In this document: in pieces, positions 35,901 to 45,700 of the stretch
Layout: each line of letters opens with the position of its first letter
How positions within the stretch are numbered: the first letter of the stretch is position 1
Made by a program: the position numbers and the translations under genes
The notes under the pieces: generated by a model
Databases searched by the model: none
What the model was told of the DNA's origin: nothing
Seen by the model: the letters and a program-made list of their open reading frames with translations, nothing else
NCBI RefSeq assembly: GCF_030010375.1
Contig: NZ_JASCRY010000003.1
Coordinates: forward strand, 248,001-312,000
Reading direction: 5' to 3'
DNA from: Flavobacterium yafengii
GTDB taxonomy: Bacteria; Bacteroidota; Bacteroidia; Flavobacteriales; Flavobacteriaceae
DNA length: 64,000 nucleotides

Positions 35901-38244
35901 TGTTTTCATTTGCATTGAGATAAGCCCGATAATATTCAAAAAGCCCCTTGACCACCTCCTTGCAATCGCCCAAGTTGATTACATTAATCTTTACAGGCGC
36001 TGAATTAGATTGCCCAAATAAGAATTGAAAATTAGTAGTGAAGTCTTTTATTTTATCTGCAACGAGTTTTGCAACAAAACTTTTTGATGCCGCTTTTTTC
36101 GAGTTTAAATGAGTTGTATAATATAACCATTCAGGAGAATGGCTTGATTCTATAGGAACATAAACCTCATCATTCTTGCCCTGCAAATACGGCACTAAAT
36201 TGTACGCATTTAGGCGCTTTAAAATTGCATTATAAACATCCTCATTTTTTAATTTATCATTTATTAATAGCTGATAAGCAACATTCAAGGGATGTAGAGG
36301 ACTGAACTTAATTTTATGTTCCCCAATATTTTCTTTAACAACACCTAACCATAATAAATTTTGTTGCTCGTGAGATAACGACATGTTTTCCTTAAATGAT
36401 TCCATTTGATGAACAAAGACATTTAAATAATCAATCGATAATTCTTTTAATTCATCATTAATATAAACTAAACTGGGTTGTAAAGCTTTTTCTCTATAAT
36501 AGGCTCGCAAATTGTCGAAAGCAATCTTTACTTCAGCTTTTAATTCTATTATATTGCTCGTTAATAAATTGTCATTGTGTAAAAGCCATGAATAAGCGTC
36601 GGAGTTTATGATTTGCTTTTCCTGAATAAGATTATGCCTAAAATCTCCGCTTACTGTTTTTTCATTATTCTTAAACACAAGTTTTATAGTGTCTTCTTCC
36701 TGAATAAACTTATAATCAAGCTCATGAACTCTTTTCTCTTTCCAAACTTCAAGACCAGTTATCGGCTTTAAAGGTTCAAAATCTGACTTAATCGCAATAG
36801 GGAAATTTGTTTCACTAATCCCAACATTAAATAATATTAAATCTTCCTGACTAATTGAGGAATCATATTTAATCCTCAGTTCTTGTCCTGAATTTATATT
36901 ATAGTTACCGTTTATAGCTAATACATCGTTTACAATGATATCAGCCCCGGGATTAAAAACCAACTCTTTGGACTCTTTAACTAATAAATATGACTCTGAT
37001 TTTGAAACTTTTAATTGAAAATTAGTTTCAAATTGTGATAGTACATGAGGCTGAAAGGGTAAGAGCATTACCTTTATATTATATCTCTTGTCCGTCGCGG
37101 GATCTTTATAATCAACTAGAGTGAATACTTCATCAGGATTAAATCTAGCAAATTCTAAAACAATATTATGACCTGTTGCAATTGCCCTGATATTCTTGGA
37201 ATCGTGCTTAATATTTAGACCTTCTTTTTTTATGACTTGGTCATATTTCACGTTGATTTTGAATGGAAAATCACTAGAAGGATTAAAAACTATAACGTTT
37301 ATATTTCTATTTTTAGAAACTGAATCACCATCAGTACGATACCAAATTGTTTGAATTAAATTATCACCTCCAACAGATAAAAAAGTAGGCGGTAATTTTT
37401 CTTTTTCTTTCTCCATCCATTTTGTGAGAGTGGCGAAATCAAATTCATGCCAATCTTCCTTTATAACTCTTGCTAAAGCAAAATCAGGCAGAAGTGGTTC
37501 CAAAATGACAGAAGGATTTCCATTCAAAAAGATATTCTCAAATTTCTCATATAAAATAAAATTACTATCTAAATCTTTTAAAGGCTCACTTTTTGTTGGT
37601 AGCTCATTATGAGGGAAAAGGCCCAAACCTTTATAATCCTCGAGATCTATTTTTCCTTTCTCTAAACAATTAATTACCTGTTCATAATCAAAAATAGTAT
37701 TATTATCCTCAACAACACTTTTCGTTTTTCTCTCTAATATAAATTTCAATATTGCCTTCTCGTGCTTCTTTAAAGAATAATTATTTTCAACATCGAATTC
37801 AATTTGATTTTTAAATCTAGTGAAATGTAGAGGCATTCCCTCTTTAATCAAACTGCCACTACCGCCTAATAAACTATCAAGTTTTCCGCTAAAAAGAATT
37901 AATATTGCAGTCCCGGCAAATACATCTATTTGGTCAGCAACTTTATTACGAAGCATGGTAAAATAATCTTCTGAAGCAAATTCACTTGAAGCAATTATGA
38001 TTTTTGTATCATTAATAACAATACAGAAAGTCTCATATGCTTCTCCACCTTCAGGATGTATATAGTTGAACTTTTCATAAGCCCATGATGAATTATTATC
38101 CAAGGCCTCATAGAGATTTTGGATATTCTCTTGTCTTTCCAGATAGAGATTAAATCTTTCTCCAGGCTGGATTTTTTGTAATGAAAAGGATTCGAAAATT
38201 AAATTCGAAACGTATTTATATAGTTGACTTGACATATTGTGCAT
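32971..38244 (-). CDS. dptH: DptH, phosphorothioation-dependent restriction ATPase
   Basis: 1757 aa. The C-terminal third is a HerA/FtsK-like ATPase: Walker A GTMGTGKTQF near 1408 (TGIIGTMGTGKTQFTKSL), Walker B MILVDEADNFLS near 1630. An acidic Glu-rich linker lies near 1310-1345. The large N-terminal part has no simple motif, as in other DptH proteins. DptF, DptG and DptH together attack DNA lacking phosphorothioate in Dnd hosts. It overlaps dptG by 29 bp and the GHKL gene by 11 bp. The length and gene order fit the family. MSSQL at codon 4 is an alternative start. Confidence 0.93.
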   Translation of the reverse strand: MHNMSSQLYKYVSNLIFESFSLQKIQPGERFNLYLERQENIQNLYEALDNNSSWAYEKFNYIHPEGGEAYETFCIVINDTKIIIASSEFASEDYFTMLRNKVADQIDVFAGTAILILFSGKLDSLLGGSGSLIKEGMPLHFTRFKNQIEFDVENNYSLKKHEKAILKFILERKTKSVVEDNNTIFDYEQVINCLEKGKIDLEDYKGLGLFPHNELPTKSEPLKDLDSNFILYEKFENIFLNGNPSVILEPLLPDFALARVIKEDWHEFDFATLTKWMEKEKEKLPPTFLSVGGDNLIQTIWYRTDGDSVSKNRNINVIVFNPSSDFPFKINVKYDQVIKKEGLNIKHDSKNIRAIATGHNIVLEFARFNPDEVFTLVDYKDPATDKRYNIKVMLLPFQPHVLSQFETNFQLKVSKSESYLLVKESKELVFNPGADIIVNDVLAINGNYNINSGQELRIKYDSSISQEDLILFNVGISETNFPIAIKSDFEPLKPITGLEVWKEKRVHELDYKFIQEEDTIKLVFKNNEKTVSGDFRHNLIQEKQIINSDAYSWLLHNDNLLTSNIIELKAEVKIAFDNLRAYYREKALQPSLVYINDELKELSIDYLNVFVHQMESFKENMSLSHEQQNLLWLGVVKENIGEHKIKFSPLHPLNVAYQLLINDKLKNEDVYNAILKRLNAYNLVPYLQGKNDEVYVPIESSHSPEWLYYTTHLNSKKAASKSFVAKLVADKIKDFTTNFQFLFGQSNSAPVKINVINLGDCKEVVKGLFEYYRAYLNANENKRPADLLPIEVSIYGSEKFVTKFEELTFYEKVEDIKSQLEVELSTRKFEKEDLLNAFLEKVNFYSKKLPTQLESYEYAHVTFFQFDINETKTSYDDMSMVKTGISMDGLMSDVCSTPTANNYRTGYGLKDLPEVQSQIMHLSTLLNAFVRVASNGNPYERNKALSTTINYDVKKQLEKLYLNSQWVTYIDPKVDLDFFKENRDLVIIHYSDQYVNSNGYDAITVSRKTNQYEFVVKEFLEKHNVQFDATIDTIQIINFFNAINGEWLLKLIRQHSHFPKEKLSLLSGIKSALTFLYSPNIIWIPISLEEILRVSGNAGLDMSEGLFSAKNLGAIGSYSDDLLLIGLEWFGEKLLMHLYPVELKIGGLGIVKKGINQGSRTAHLLYEHLTKEGFLGEFYKNFFAKIAINNAEKMKLFHVWDNQNWDLVIENYRRDLLSNNFIISNRLDSSIGRFGLIHFGNDVFQRKIRIADGFMRVDLLEADGFNFLVKSIDDLIHLFHETETTIVKSSLLINSFSEASKEVFTPYELEEEIEEEIEEGIKEENEIVNVAEDKVQNEDKNETASNDTVDVRAKIAPEVKSKASPVINSEEGIKIVFGTDLGSSKPIIWEPNNTNKVMHTNTGIIGTMGTGKTQFTKSLITQLYENSDKNIGNENLGILIFDYKGDYIKDDFVDRTNAKVFTPYHLPYNPLALDASQISKPMLPLHTANDIKETISNAFNLGNVQKQRLRDVIVEAYENKGINKANKDTWSKIPPTLGEVCDIYLSNEKASQDSLYAAISNLSEFEIFEPDATKTQSLYSLIEGVIVINLSGYDESIQNLIVAITLDAFYTQMQRHGHSEIKGHNREIKKMILVDEADNFLSKNFNSIRKILKEGREFGVGTILSTQFLNHFATSENEYSNYILTWVIHRVNEIKIKEVDSLFSLESKSQRENLIKTIKGLEKHQSIVNLAGSDPILIKDKAFWELLGNNELLIYEK

Positions 38245-39682
38245 CTCCGCTATCGCTTTTTTTCTCTATTAAATTAATTCTCTCAAATAGTTTTGTAATT
38301 GCAAGCTTTGAAGTTTCATCAAAGACGATACCTCTATCCTTCAATCGGTCCCACAATAATTTTAATCTGATTTTTTCTTCATTACCAATGCATACCCTTG
38401 TTATAAAAAGTAAAAACTCTTGCGATAATACAGTTGTACTTCCGAGTCGGCCTCTACTTTTAGTATAATTGACTTTAGCGAATTGAATAAACCATCTGGC
38501 ATACTTCAAATCAGCTCCTTTCCTATCAGTATTTTCAAATTGATATTTAATACAAAACCACAGCTTGAATAAATTTTGATTTATATGGCTTTCAAATTTC
38601 CTCCAACTCAATTCGAGATCAAGTAACCTGTAACAATCTTCCCAACTGCCGCTTTTTAATGTTATTGTGCTTTTGTAAAGGGATATTATTTCTTCAATCG
38701 AATCGACATAAGTTACTTTTTCATCTAGGCTTAAACTCTCATATAACCTAGCTATATCATTATAATCACCAACAGCCTTTCCATCAACTAGTATATAATT
38801 TAGTAATTCCAATGCATTAGAATGCGCAAATAGAAATGGAGAGTAACTCTCTAAATTCTTCCATGAAGGAGAATGGGATGAGAGTCTGGTTTCAGATAAG
38901 GTTTCCCATTCCAACGTATAATAAAGAGGTTTCACTTCACCATTATCAATACCAAAATTATTAAACCGCAATACCAGCTGTGATAAATAGTGGAAATAAT
39001 AGTACTTAAATAAATCCTCAACATGCTTTAAATAGAACTCGTTATTCTGTTCTACAAAAGACAAATCGGCTTTAAACTGCTCTTTTATCTGATGGAATAA
39101 ATTTTTGTAGGGACTGTATTTCCCCTTCGTTATTAATGCAGGTAATTCTGGTAAGCTCTCAAGCATTAACTGATGCAGTAAGTTTTCTTCATTGTCCGAT
39201 TTTCCTAAATCATCCTCTGTTTCATTTCCTTTGATAAAAAGATCAAAAATGAACAATGATATTTCCTTAATTGCATTGTTTGGATTGATGTTATTCATAT
39301 AGCAAAGAGTCTTACTATTAAATTTTATAAGTCCATTTTGCTCATCAAAAAACAGATTTGATAGCATCATGCTTAATTCTTCAATATTCTCTGTTTCTAC
39401 TTTATCAATTGCATTAGTAATTATTGTTTGTTTTAATTCTGATTTATATGAAACATTGGAATCGGCACTTTCGATTTGGGATTTATTACTAATTGTCCTG
39501 AATAACTCACCAATAATTCCTTGAAATGATTTAAAATCTTCCTTATAAACATCACCACTAGGATTTGTTTTAAATGGCAAAATTTTGAATTGATTTCCTG
39601 TAGTGTGACTAAAAGAATTTTTCTTTATATTTCTAGCTTCAATGCTATTAGGTCCGCTTTTCTTTAATTCTATCTGGCTCAT
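38216..39682 (-). CDS. dptG: DptG, phosphorothioation-dependent restriction protein
   Basis: 488 aa, soluble and helical, without catalytic motifs that I recognise, as usual for DptG. Identification relies on position between dptF and dptH, length and the overlaps (4 bp ATGA-type with dptF, 29 bp with dptH). Segments such as SSHSPSWKNLESYSPFLFAH and GRLGSTTVLSQEFLLF look like conserved cores. It presumably bridges the two ATPases in the restriction complex. Confidence 0.88.
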   Translation of the reverse strand: MSQIELKKSGPNSIEARNIKKNSFSHTTGNQFKILPFKTNPSGDVYKEDFKSFQGIIGELFRTISNKSQIESADSNVSYKSELKQTIITNAIDKVETENIEELSMMLSNLFFDEQNGLIKFNSKTLCYMNNINPNNAIKEISLFIFDLFIKGNETEDDLGKSDNEENLLHQLMLESLPELPALITKGKYSPYKNLFHQIKEQFKADLSFVEQNNEFYLKHVEDLFKYYYFHYLSQLVLRFNNFGIDNGEVKPLYYTLEWETLSETRLSSHSPSWKNLESYSPFLFAHSNALELLNYILVDGKAVGDYNDIARLYESLSLDEKVTYVDSIEEIISLYKSTITLKSGSWEDCYRLLDLELSWRKFESHINQNLFKLWFCIKYQFENTDRKGADLKYARWFIQFAKVNYTKSRGRLGSTTVLSQEFLLFITRVCIGNEEKIRLKLLWDRLKDRGIVFDETSKLAITKLFERINLIEKKSDSGDAQYVKSTI

Positions 39683-41418
39683 ACTATGTGAAATTTGTAA
39701 CCACTAAAAGCATCCTTGGAAAACTTATAATCGATTGCGTTTTTAACATTCACTTCATCAATATATAAGGAAGCTGTGCTATTGTTTTGATTAATCAATT
39801 TATTTATTGTACTAACAAAATAGACATAGTTGTTATTATCTTTTTTATTGGGTCTATATCCTTTTGATACCATTTTCAAAACCTTAAATAAACTGTAATC
39901 AACATGTATTTTGACAGGTTTTTTTCCATTGTCAAGTTTAAATTGAAGTGTGAATTCTTGAGTGAACCTTTCTATTTTTGAATTGTTTTTTTCTAACGCG
40001 AAATTAACTTCAGGATGAACCTTGAAATCTTTAAATACCCTAAATAAGGTTTGTTTTTTACCAACGTTTAAAATTACTTTTTCACTGGTTTTTGGATCTC
40101 CGTACCAATTTCGAGCAGATTCTTCAACTAGTTTATATAATTTTTGAATGCACTTACGATTGTTATTATTGTATTGAAATAACCACATTACATATTCATC
40201 AAAATCTGTATCAGCCAAATAATCCATGGTATGATAATTACTGAAATAATTCAGTCGTATAAAAAACTTTGCGAGCTGAATTTTTGGGGTAGAAGTTTTT
40301 AATAGTTTAGGTTTAATGGTCACCAAATAGCTCTCGTCAATGAATTCAGAAAATATATCCAAAGTTTCTTCTGCATTGATTAGTGTGAGTAAAATTTCAT
40401 CTGTTTTAGCGTGACGATAGGAGCATGGATCAATAGTCTCTATTTTTTCAAAAAGACTAGATAATTCCTTATGCTCAAATAAATAATTGGGGATTAAATT
40501 AGAAAGATATTCTGCACCAGTCATCTTTTCAAGTTTTTTAAAATAATACTCCTTGGCATTTGATAGATCTACCGGAACAATTATGTCATAAATAAAGTTA
40601 AGAAGAGTCCGGACTGATACGATTTCTTTACTTCTAATTATCGCTTTGACAATTAATTGAATTAATATATTTCTATTATTTTGAGAAAAGAGAAATTCAT
40701 AATTATATACGATTGGGCAATAGTATACGTCATGATTATGTTCTTTGTAATCTTGATAAGCTTGATAAATAGTATTTGCTTTATCATCAGAAACTATTTT
40801 CTTTAATAAAGTTGATATTACATCTGAAATAACTCCTTTATCAGTCAAAGAATACATATGGTAATCTGTAAAATTTACGTGATGAAAATTACTTGTTAAA
40901 ACAGATTCATCATCTGGAAGCAATTCAGTATCTAATATTTTATTATCATTTACATATCCTCTTAAAAGTGAAAATTCATCGCCATACTCTTCAATAAACT
41001 TACTTAAGGTGCCTAAATTGATTGCCAAAATAATTTTATCAGTAGACGTATGTATATTCACATCTTTAAAACCGCCCAATAGTTTGTAAAGAGTTGTGTT
41101 TGATGACTCATGTGGGTTGTGGGATTCAGTAGCATCATTGTGAATTAAGAACTTTTCCAACTCATTATTAAGTTCGTGATGGAGATGTGATAAAATATGT
41201 GACTTTCCATCTCCAACGTTACCTGCAACAATAATTAATTGAGAAATACTATTAGAACTAGCCTTGATAATTATGTTCTTAAGAACAACTTCAATATGTC
41301 TTTCAATATGCAAATACTTTTTAAATTCATCTAAATGATAGGCATTCCCCTGAGCGACTGCATATTTTGAAGATTCTCGTAATTTTTTTAATTCTTCAAG
41401 TAATGGGTTTATTGACAT
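39679..41418 (-). CDS. dptF: DptF, phosphorothioation-dependent restriction ATPase
   Basis: 579 aa. Walker A GNVGDGKS at residues 66-73 (IIVAGNVGDGKSHILSHL), with ITAHN-like acidic segments after it. The overall pattern (N-terminal DEFKKYLHIERHIE before the P-loop, NYFSNYHTMDYLADTDFDEYV later) fits DptF, a P-loop ATPase of the dptFGH restriction set. First gene of the leftward operon after the XRE regulator (94-bp gap). Confidence 0.92.
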   Translation of the reverse strand: MSINPLLEELKKLRESSKYAVAQGNAYHLDEFKKYLHIERHIEVVLKNIIIKASSNSISQLIIVAGNVGDGKSHILSHLHHELNNELEKFLIHNDATESHNPHESSNTTLYKLLGGFKDVNIHTSTDKIILAINLGTLSKFIEEYGDEFSLLRGYVNDNKILDTELLPDDESVLTSNFHHVNFTDYHMYSLTDKGVISDVISTLLKKIVSDDKANTIYQAYQDYKEHNHDVYYCPIVYNYEFLFSQNNRNILIQLIVKAIIRSKEIVSVRTLLNFIYDIIVPVDLSNAKEYYFKKLEKMTGAEYLSNLIPNYLFEHKELSSLFEKIETIDPCSYRHAKTDEILLTLINAEETLDIFSEFIDESYLVTIKPKLLKTSTPKIQLAKFFIRLNYFSNYHTMDYLADTDFDEYVMWLFQYNNNNRKCIQKLYKLVEESARNWYGDPKTSEKVILNVGKKQTLFRVFKDFKVHPEVNFALEKNNSKIERFTQEFTLQFKLDNGKKPVKIHVDYSLFKVLKMVSKGYRPNKKDNNNYVYFVSTINKLINQNNSTASLYIDEVNVKNAIDYKFSKDAFSGYKFHIV

Positions 41419-41512
41419 TGATGTTTTTTTAATATTGTTAATTCAGGATTGAATTAATCAGAAGTTATAACTGACACATGCACATTTTATTCATAATCCA
41501 TTTAAAACTAAA

Positions 41513-41788
41513 TCAAGTAGTTTTATATGTATGGTCAATTTTTCTATAATAATCTTCAAAATTAAACTCTATATCTAGCAACTCTTTTGGATGAACCCTA
41601 AGACCTTTCGCAATTTCAAATATTGTATTAATTCTAAAATCTATACGACCTTTTTCAATTTTGCTAATTTTACTTGCATCTAAATTACATCGTGAAGCGA
41701 TCTTTTCATACGACTCATCTCCTCTAATAAGTTGTATTTTGTCTCCAACTTTTTTTCGTAGTTCTAAATTAATCACTTTACTGTCCAT
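41513..41788 (-). CDS. XRE-family helix-turn-helix regulator
   Basis: 91 aa. Helix-turn-helix near 25-60 (SYEKIASRCNLDASKISKIE, then INTIFEIAKGLRVHPKEL). It is encoded just upstream of dptF in the same direction, so it is the likely regulator of the restriction operon. In systems without dndB such a repressor may replace it. The 18-bp palindrome 45 bp upstream of its start is a good candidate autoregulatory operator. Confidence 0.92.
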   Translation of the reverse strand: MDSKVINLELRKKVGDKIQLIRGDESYEKIASRCNLDASKISKIEKGRIDFRINTIFEIAKGLRVHPKELLDIEFNFEDYYRKIDHTYKTT

Positions 41789-41832
41789 TTTATAATTTTT
41801 GTACTAAATTGAATTTTTTTAAGAAAAATTTT

Positions 41833-41850
41833 ATGGTCGAATTCGACCAT
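41833..41850. promoter_or_regulatory. Perfect 18-bp palindrome upstream of the XRE gene, probable operator
   Basis: ATGGTCGAATTCGACCAT is its own reverse complement. It lies 45 bp upstream of the XRE start and overlaps the -33 part (TTCG, 41842-41845) of a possible plus-strand promoter. A second, shorter inverted repeat (CTTATGA/TCATAAG) follows near 41876-41894. Confidence 0.8.
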
Positions 41851-41874
41851 GATTCAAATAATTTCATATATTTG
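41842..41874 (+). promoter_or_regulatory. Possible rightward Bacteroidota promoter
   Basis: TATATTTG at 41867-41874 fits TAnnTTTG exactly; TTCG at 41842-41845 is 21 bp upstream (consensus TTTG). It would drive transcription into the extended hairpin at 41948-42056 and could be blocked by a repressor on the palindrome. Confidence 0.5.
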
Positions 41875-41947
41875 TCTTATGAATACATCATAAGATGTAT
41901 TTTTGCGATTCTTCATATAAAATATTTGAAGCATTCGCTTTGAATCT

Positions 41948-42056
41948 CGTTATCAAAAACTGGTAATTTTAGCACACGAGATGATAAGTCAGATGCTCAC
42001 GTCCCATGGCGTGGGCTCACTTATTCGTGTGCGGGTATACCAGTACCTTGATAGCG
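41948..42056. other. 109-bp extended multi-stem hairpin, candidate ncRNA or folded recombination/transfer site
   Basis: Nested arms in order: CGTTATCA (41948-41955)/TGATAGCG (42049-42056, one G-U); ACTGGTA (41959-41965)/TACCAGT (42038-42044); CACACGA (41973-41979)/TCGTGTG (42025-42031); ATAAGT (41984-41989)/ACTTAT (42019-42024); CCCA (42003-42006)/TGGG (42012-42015). An alternative pair ATCTCG/CGAGAT (41943-41982) would compete with the main fold. No coding frame covers it. It is about 75 bp downstream of the possible promoter. Confidence 0.6.
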
Positions 42057-42752
42057 TTTAAGCTGAGTTCCATGCCATTTTTTATTCTTTAGGCTCAATA
42101 CTCTCTTATATTCTTAGCACCGCTTCATCCTTTTCATAGTCTCGCAGCAGTTTAACCCTCTAAAACCAGCATGCCTATGAGTAAAATAAAATACATACTT
42201 AAAACAGCTTAAGCTAAACATTAGCAGTGGTTTCAATCACTAAACCGCATAAAATCCCAGCCAAAAAACACCGTTTTCCTAGCTGGAAGTAGATACCTAT
42301 GCTCAACTTTAAGTCAATAACTAAAAAACACCTGCACCCAAAGGTCCATTGAATAAAAACACCTAGTTAATTTAATTTGAATTTGTTAGCCCGGTGCAGG
42401 TAATTTAGTTCTAAATAACGATTAACACATAACTGATAACCCTTAACCGATAATTAAAAAATGCCTATGAAATACTACAAACAAATACAAATAGGAATAA
42501 TTATACTTTTTATAGCAACGATGTGCTTGTGGCTTTATGGTTGAGATACAGATTATTTAGCCGCAACATCAACTTATAACTCATAACTAAAAATACCTAT
42601 GATATAGTAAAAAACACCATCCCTAAAGACTTTAAGACATTCGACTTGAGACTTTAAGACTAAACAAAAAAAAGTCCCCTAACTCGCCGGCAAGCTAAAC
42701 TAGAGGACCATAGCAAAACAAAACTCACATTTCATTTAACTAAACCAATATT
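42057..42752. other. Gene-poor leader region before the SusC-like gene
   Basis: No conserved gene seen. It holds a long-range 9-bp inverted repeat ACCTGCACC (42330-42338)/GGTGCAGGT (42393-42401), a CCAGC/GCTGG pair near 42258-42284, a short stem with GTCC/GGAC arms at 42674-42708, and four short CCTATG motifs near 42171, 42294, 42464 and 42597 (three followed by A). Function unclear; it may be a long 5' UTR or decayed DNA. Confidence 0.5.
42461..42544 (+). CDS. Possible 27-aa membrane peptide
   Basis: ATG CCT ATG then KYYKQIQIGIIILFIATMCL and a short end LWLYG before TGA at 42542. One strongly hydrophobic helix of about 18 residues follows a basic start. It could be a leader or toxin-like small membrane peptide. 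Only length, composition and context support it; chance is possible in AT-rich DNA. Confidence 0.25.
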   Translation: MPMKYYKQIQIGIIILFIATMCLWLYG

Positions 42753-45700
42753 ATGAAAAAAATTTCATTTTACAAGGGGGATTCGGCTTTTTGGTACCTG
42801 ATTATTATCGGGCTCTTGTTATCCTGCACCCCTGCTCACGCCAACAAAAGACTGCGGCAAATGCAGTCCTTACCTCAAGAAATCCAAATAAGCGGCACCA
42901 TTACGGACGGCACAAGCCCATTACCCGGCGTTACCATTTCCATAAAAGGAAAAGCTACAACAGGGACTATCTCTGACTTTAATGGTCAATACAGGCTCAC
43001 AGCATCACCTGACGATATTTTAGTGGTTGCTTTCTTGGGATTCAAAACAGCAATAGTTCCCATAAACGGACGAAAAACAATAAACATCCAATTACAGGAA
43101 GACATAACTTCATTGCAGGAAGTCCTGGTAAATGCGGGTTATTATTCCGTCAAAGAAAAAGAACGCACCGGAAGTATTGCCCATATTAAGGCCAAGGATA
43201 TTGAAACACAACCTGTAACGAACGTATTGGCCGCCATGCAAGGCAGAATGGCGGGGGTGAATATTACGCAAACTACTGGAGTGCCTGGTGGTGGATTTGA
43301 CATTCAGATTCGGGGATTGAATAGTGTGCGAACGACTGGAAATGCTCCCTTGTATATTATTGATGGTGTCCCTTACGCTTCTGAATCCATAGGTTCTTTT
43401 TCGACTTCGCGTGTTCTTGCAGGTGAAAACAGTCCCTTGAATAGTTTGAATCCCGATACCATTGAAAGCATTGAAGTGCTGAAAGATGCGGATGCCACTG
43501 CCATATATGGTTCACGGGGTGCGAATGGTGTGATTTTGATAACCACCAAAAAAGGGAAAGGAGGTAAAACACAGTTTCAGATTAGTTCCTCCACGGGGGC
43601 GGGAAGTGTGACTCGATTTATGGATTTAATGAAAACGGAGCAATATATAGCGATGCGGAAAGAAGCATACGAAAATGACGGTATTACAACTTATCCCGCT
43701 AATGCTTATGATGTAAATGGGAAATGGGACGAAAAACGGTATACGGATTGGCAAGAAAAACTGACTGGAGGTACTGCACAATTTACTAATTTGAATGCTA
43801 GCGTTTCTGGTGGTAGTGACCAAACTCAGTTTTTAATGAGTACTAATGTACTCAACCAGACAACTGTATTTCCGGGAGATTTCCGATACAAAAAGATGAA
43901 TGCACATGTAAGTGTCAATCATACTTCAGCAGACCAAAAATTCAGAACCACATTTACAGCAGGTTATACCATTCAAGACAACAATCAGCCCTATCTTGAC
44001 TTGACTAGAGAATCTCGCTTGTTATCTCCCAATGCACCTGCGCTGTATGATGCGGATGGCAACTTGAATTGGGAAAATAATACGTTTATTAATCCGCTAC
44101 GACATTTGAACGGAAAATTCAATGCCATGACCTATGATTTGATTGCCAATAGTGTGCTCTCTTATCAACTGCTGCCGTCGTTAGAATTTACTTCTGCTTT
44201 TGGTTTTTCTGATCTTCGGCATCAGGAAAGTGCTACTATTCCCTCAACGATTAACAATCCTTCATTGGGAATTGGCACCAGTAGCTCCAATCTGTCTTTA
44301 AATAATGTCAACCGCCAGACATGGATTGTTGAACCTCAATTGAACTGGAACTACAGCTTCGGCAAAGCTGGTTTATCAGTACTTGTGGGAGGTACTTTGC
44401 AGACCCAAAAAGGAGTGCAGACTTTGTATCTAGGGAAAGGTTTTACTAGTAATAGTATGATTGAGAATATTGCTGCAGCCTCTACTGTTACGGTAAGCCA
44501 AAATGGAAAAACAGAGTATCATTATCAAGCGCTATTTGGTCGGGTAAACTTTAATTGGGACCGTACTTACATTATAAATTTTACAGGCCGCCGTGATGGA
44601 TCGAGTCGTTTTGGCCCTGGGAAGCAGTATGCTACTTTTGGTGCTGTAGGTGCTGCCTGGCTTTTCAGCAATGAAAAATGGCTTAAAGAGCAACGTGTTT
44701 TAAGTTTAGGAAAGTTGCGAGCTAGCTATGGCACTACAGGAAGTGACCAGATTGGTGATTATCAATTTCTTGATACCTATACCAACACTGGTATTGCTTA
44801 TGAGGGTGTAATAGGATTAGAACCCACTCGTTTATTTAATCCTGATTTTGGATGGGAAACGAACAATAAATTTGAGATTGGCTTAGAGACAGGTTTCTTT
44901 AAAGATCACATTTTGATTAGTGCCAGCTGGTATTCTAACCGTTCCTCTAATCAGTTGGTGGGCATTCCACTCCCTACTACTACAGGATTTGAAAGTTTGC
45001 AAGCCAACTTAAACGCTACGGTACAAAATCGTGGATTGGAACTTACGTTGCGAACTGAAAACTTCAACGGAAAAAATTTCTCTTGGTCGACTCATTTAAA
45101 TTTTAGTACCTCAAAGAACAAATTATTATCCTTTCCTGGCTTAGAAGGTTCCACTTATCGCAATTTATTTGTGGTAGGCCAACCTTTGAACATTGTAAAA
45201 GTATTTGAATTTACAGGAGTACATCCGGAGACGGGTCTGTATACGTTTACTGATTTTAATGGAGATGGTGAAATTTCAGAGAATGACGACATGAAAGTGG
45301 TTAAAGATTTGAATCCGCAATTTTACGGTGGTTTACAAAATCACTTTAAATACAAACAGTTTGAATTGGATTTTCTCTTTCAATTTGTGAAGCAGGAAAA
45401 TTACAACATACTTCGAACATTTCCGATGCCGGGTACACGTAATAATCAACCGAATATGATTATTGACCAGTGGCAAAATGTTGGAGATAGTGCCACCTAT
45501 CAAGGTTTTTCTGTTACTAAAACGGCTTCGAAGATCGCTTACAACCAGTATTCGCAAAGTACGGCAAGTATAAGTGACGCTTCGTACATTCGACTGAAAA
45601 ATGTGGCTGTATCTTACACCCTTCCAAAAAATTCAGGGACTAAAGTGGATTGTCGCCTCTCTCTTCAAGGTCAGAACGTACTCACCTTTACCAACTTTAA

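Noticed and set aside
41948..42056. tRNA or known riboswitch
   Set aside because: No cloverleaf, anticodon arm, CCA-type end or recognised aptamer pattern; it is one extended hairpin.
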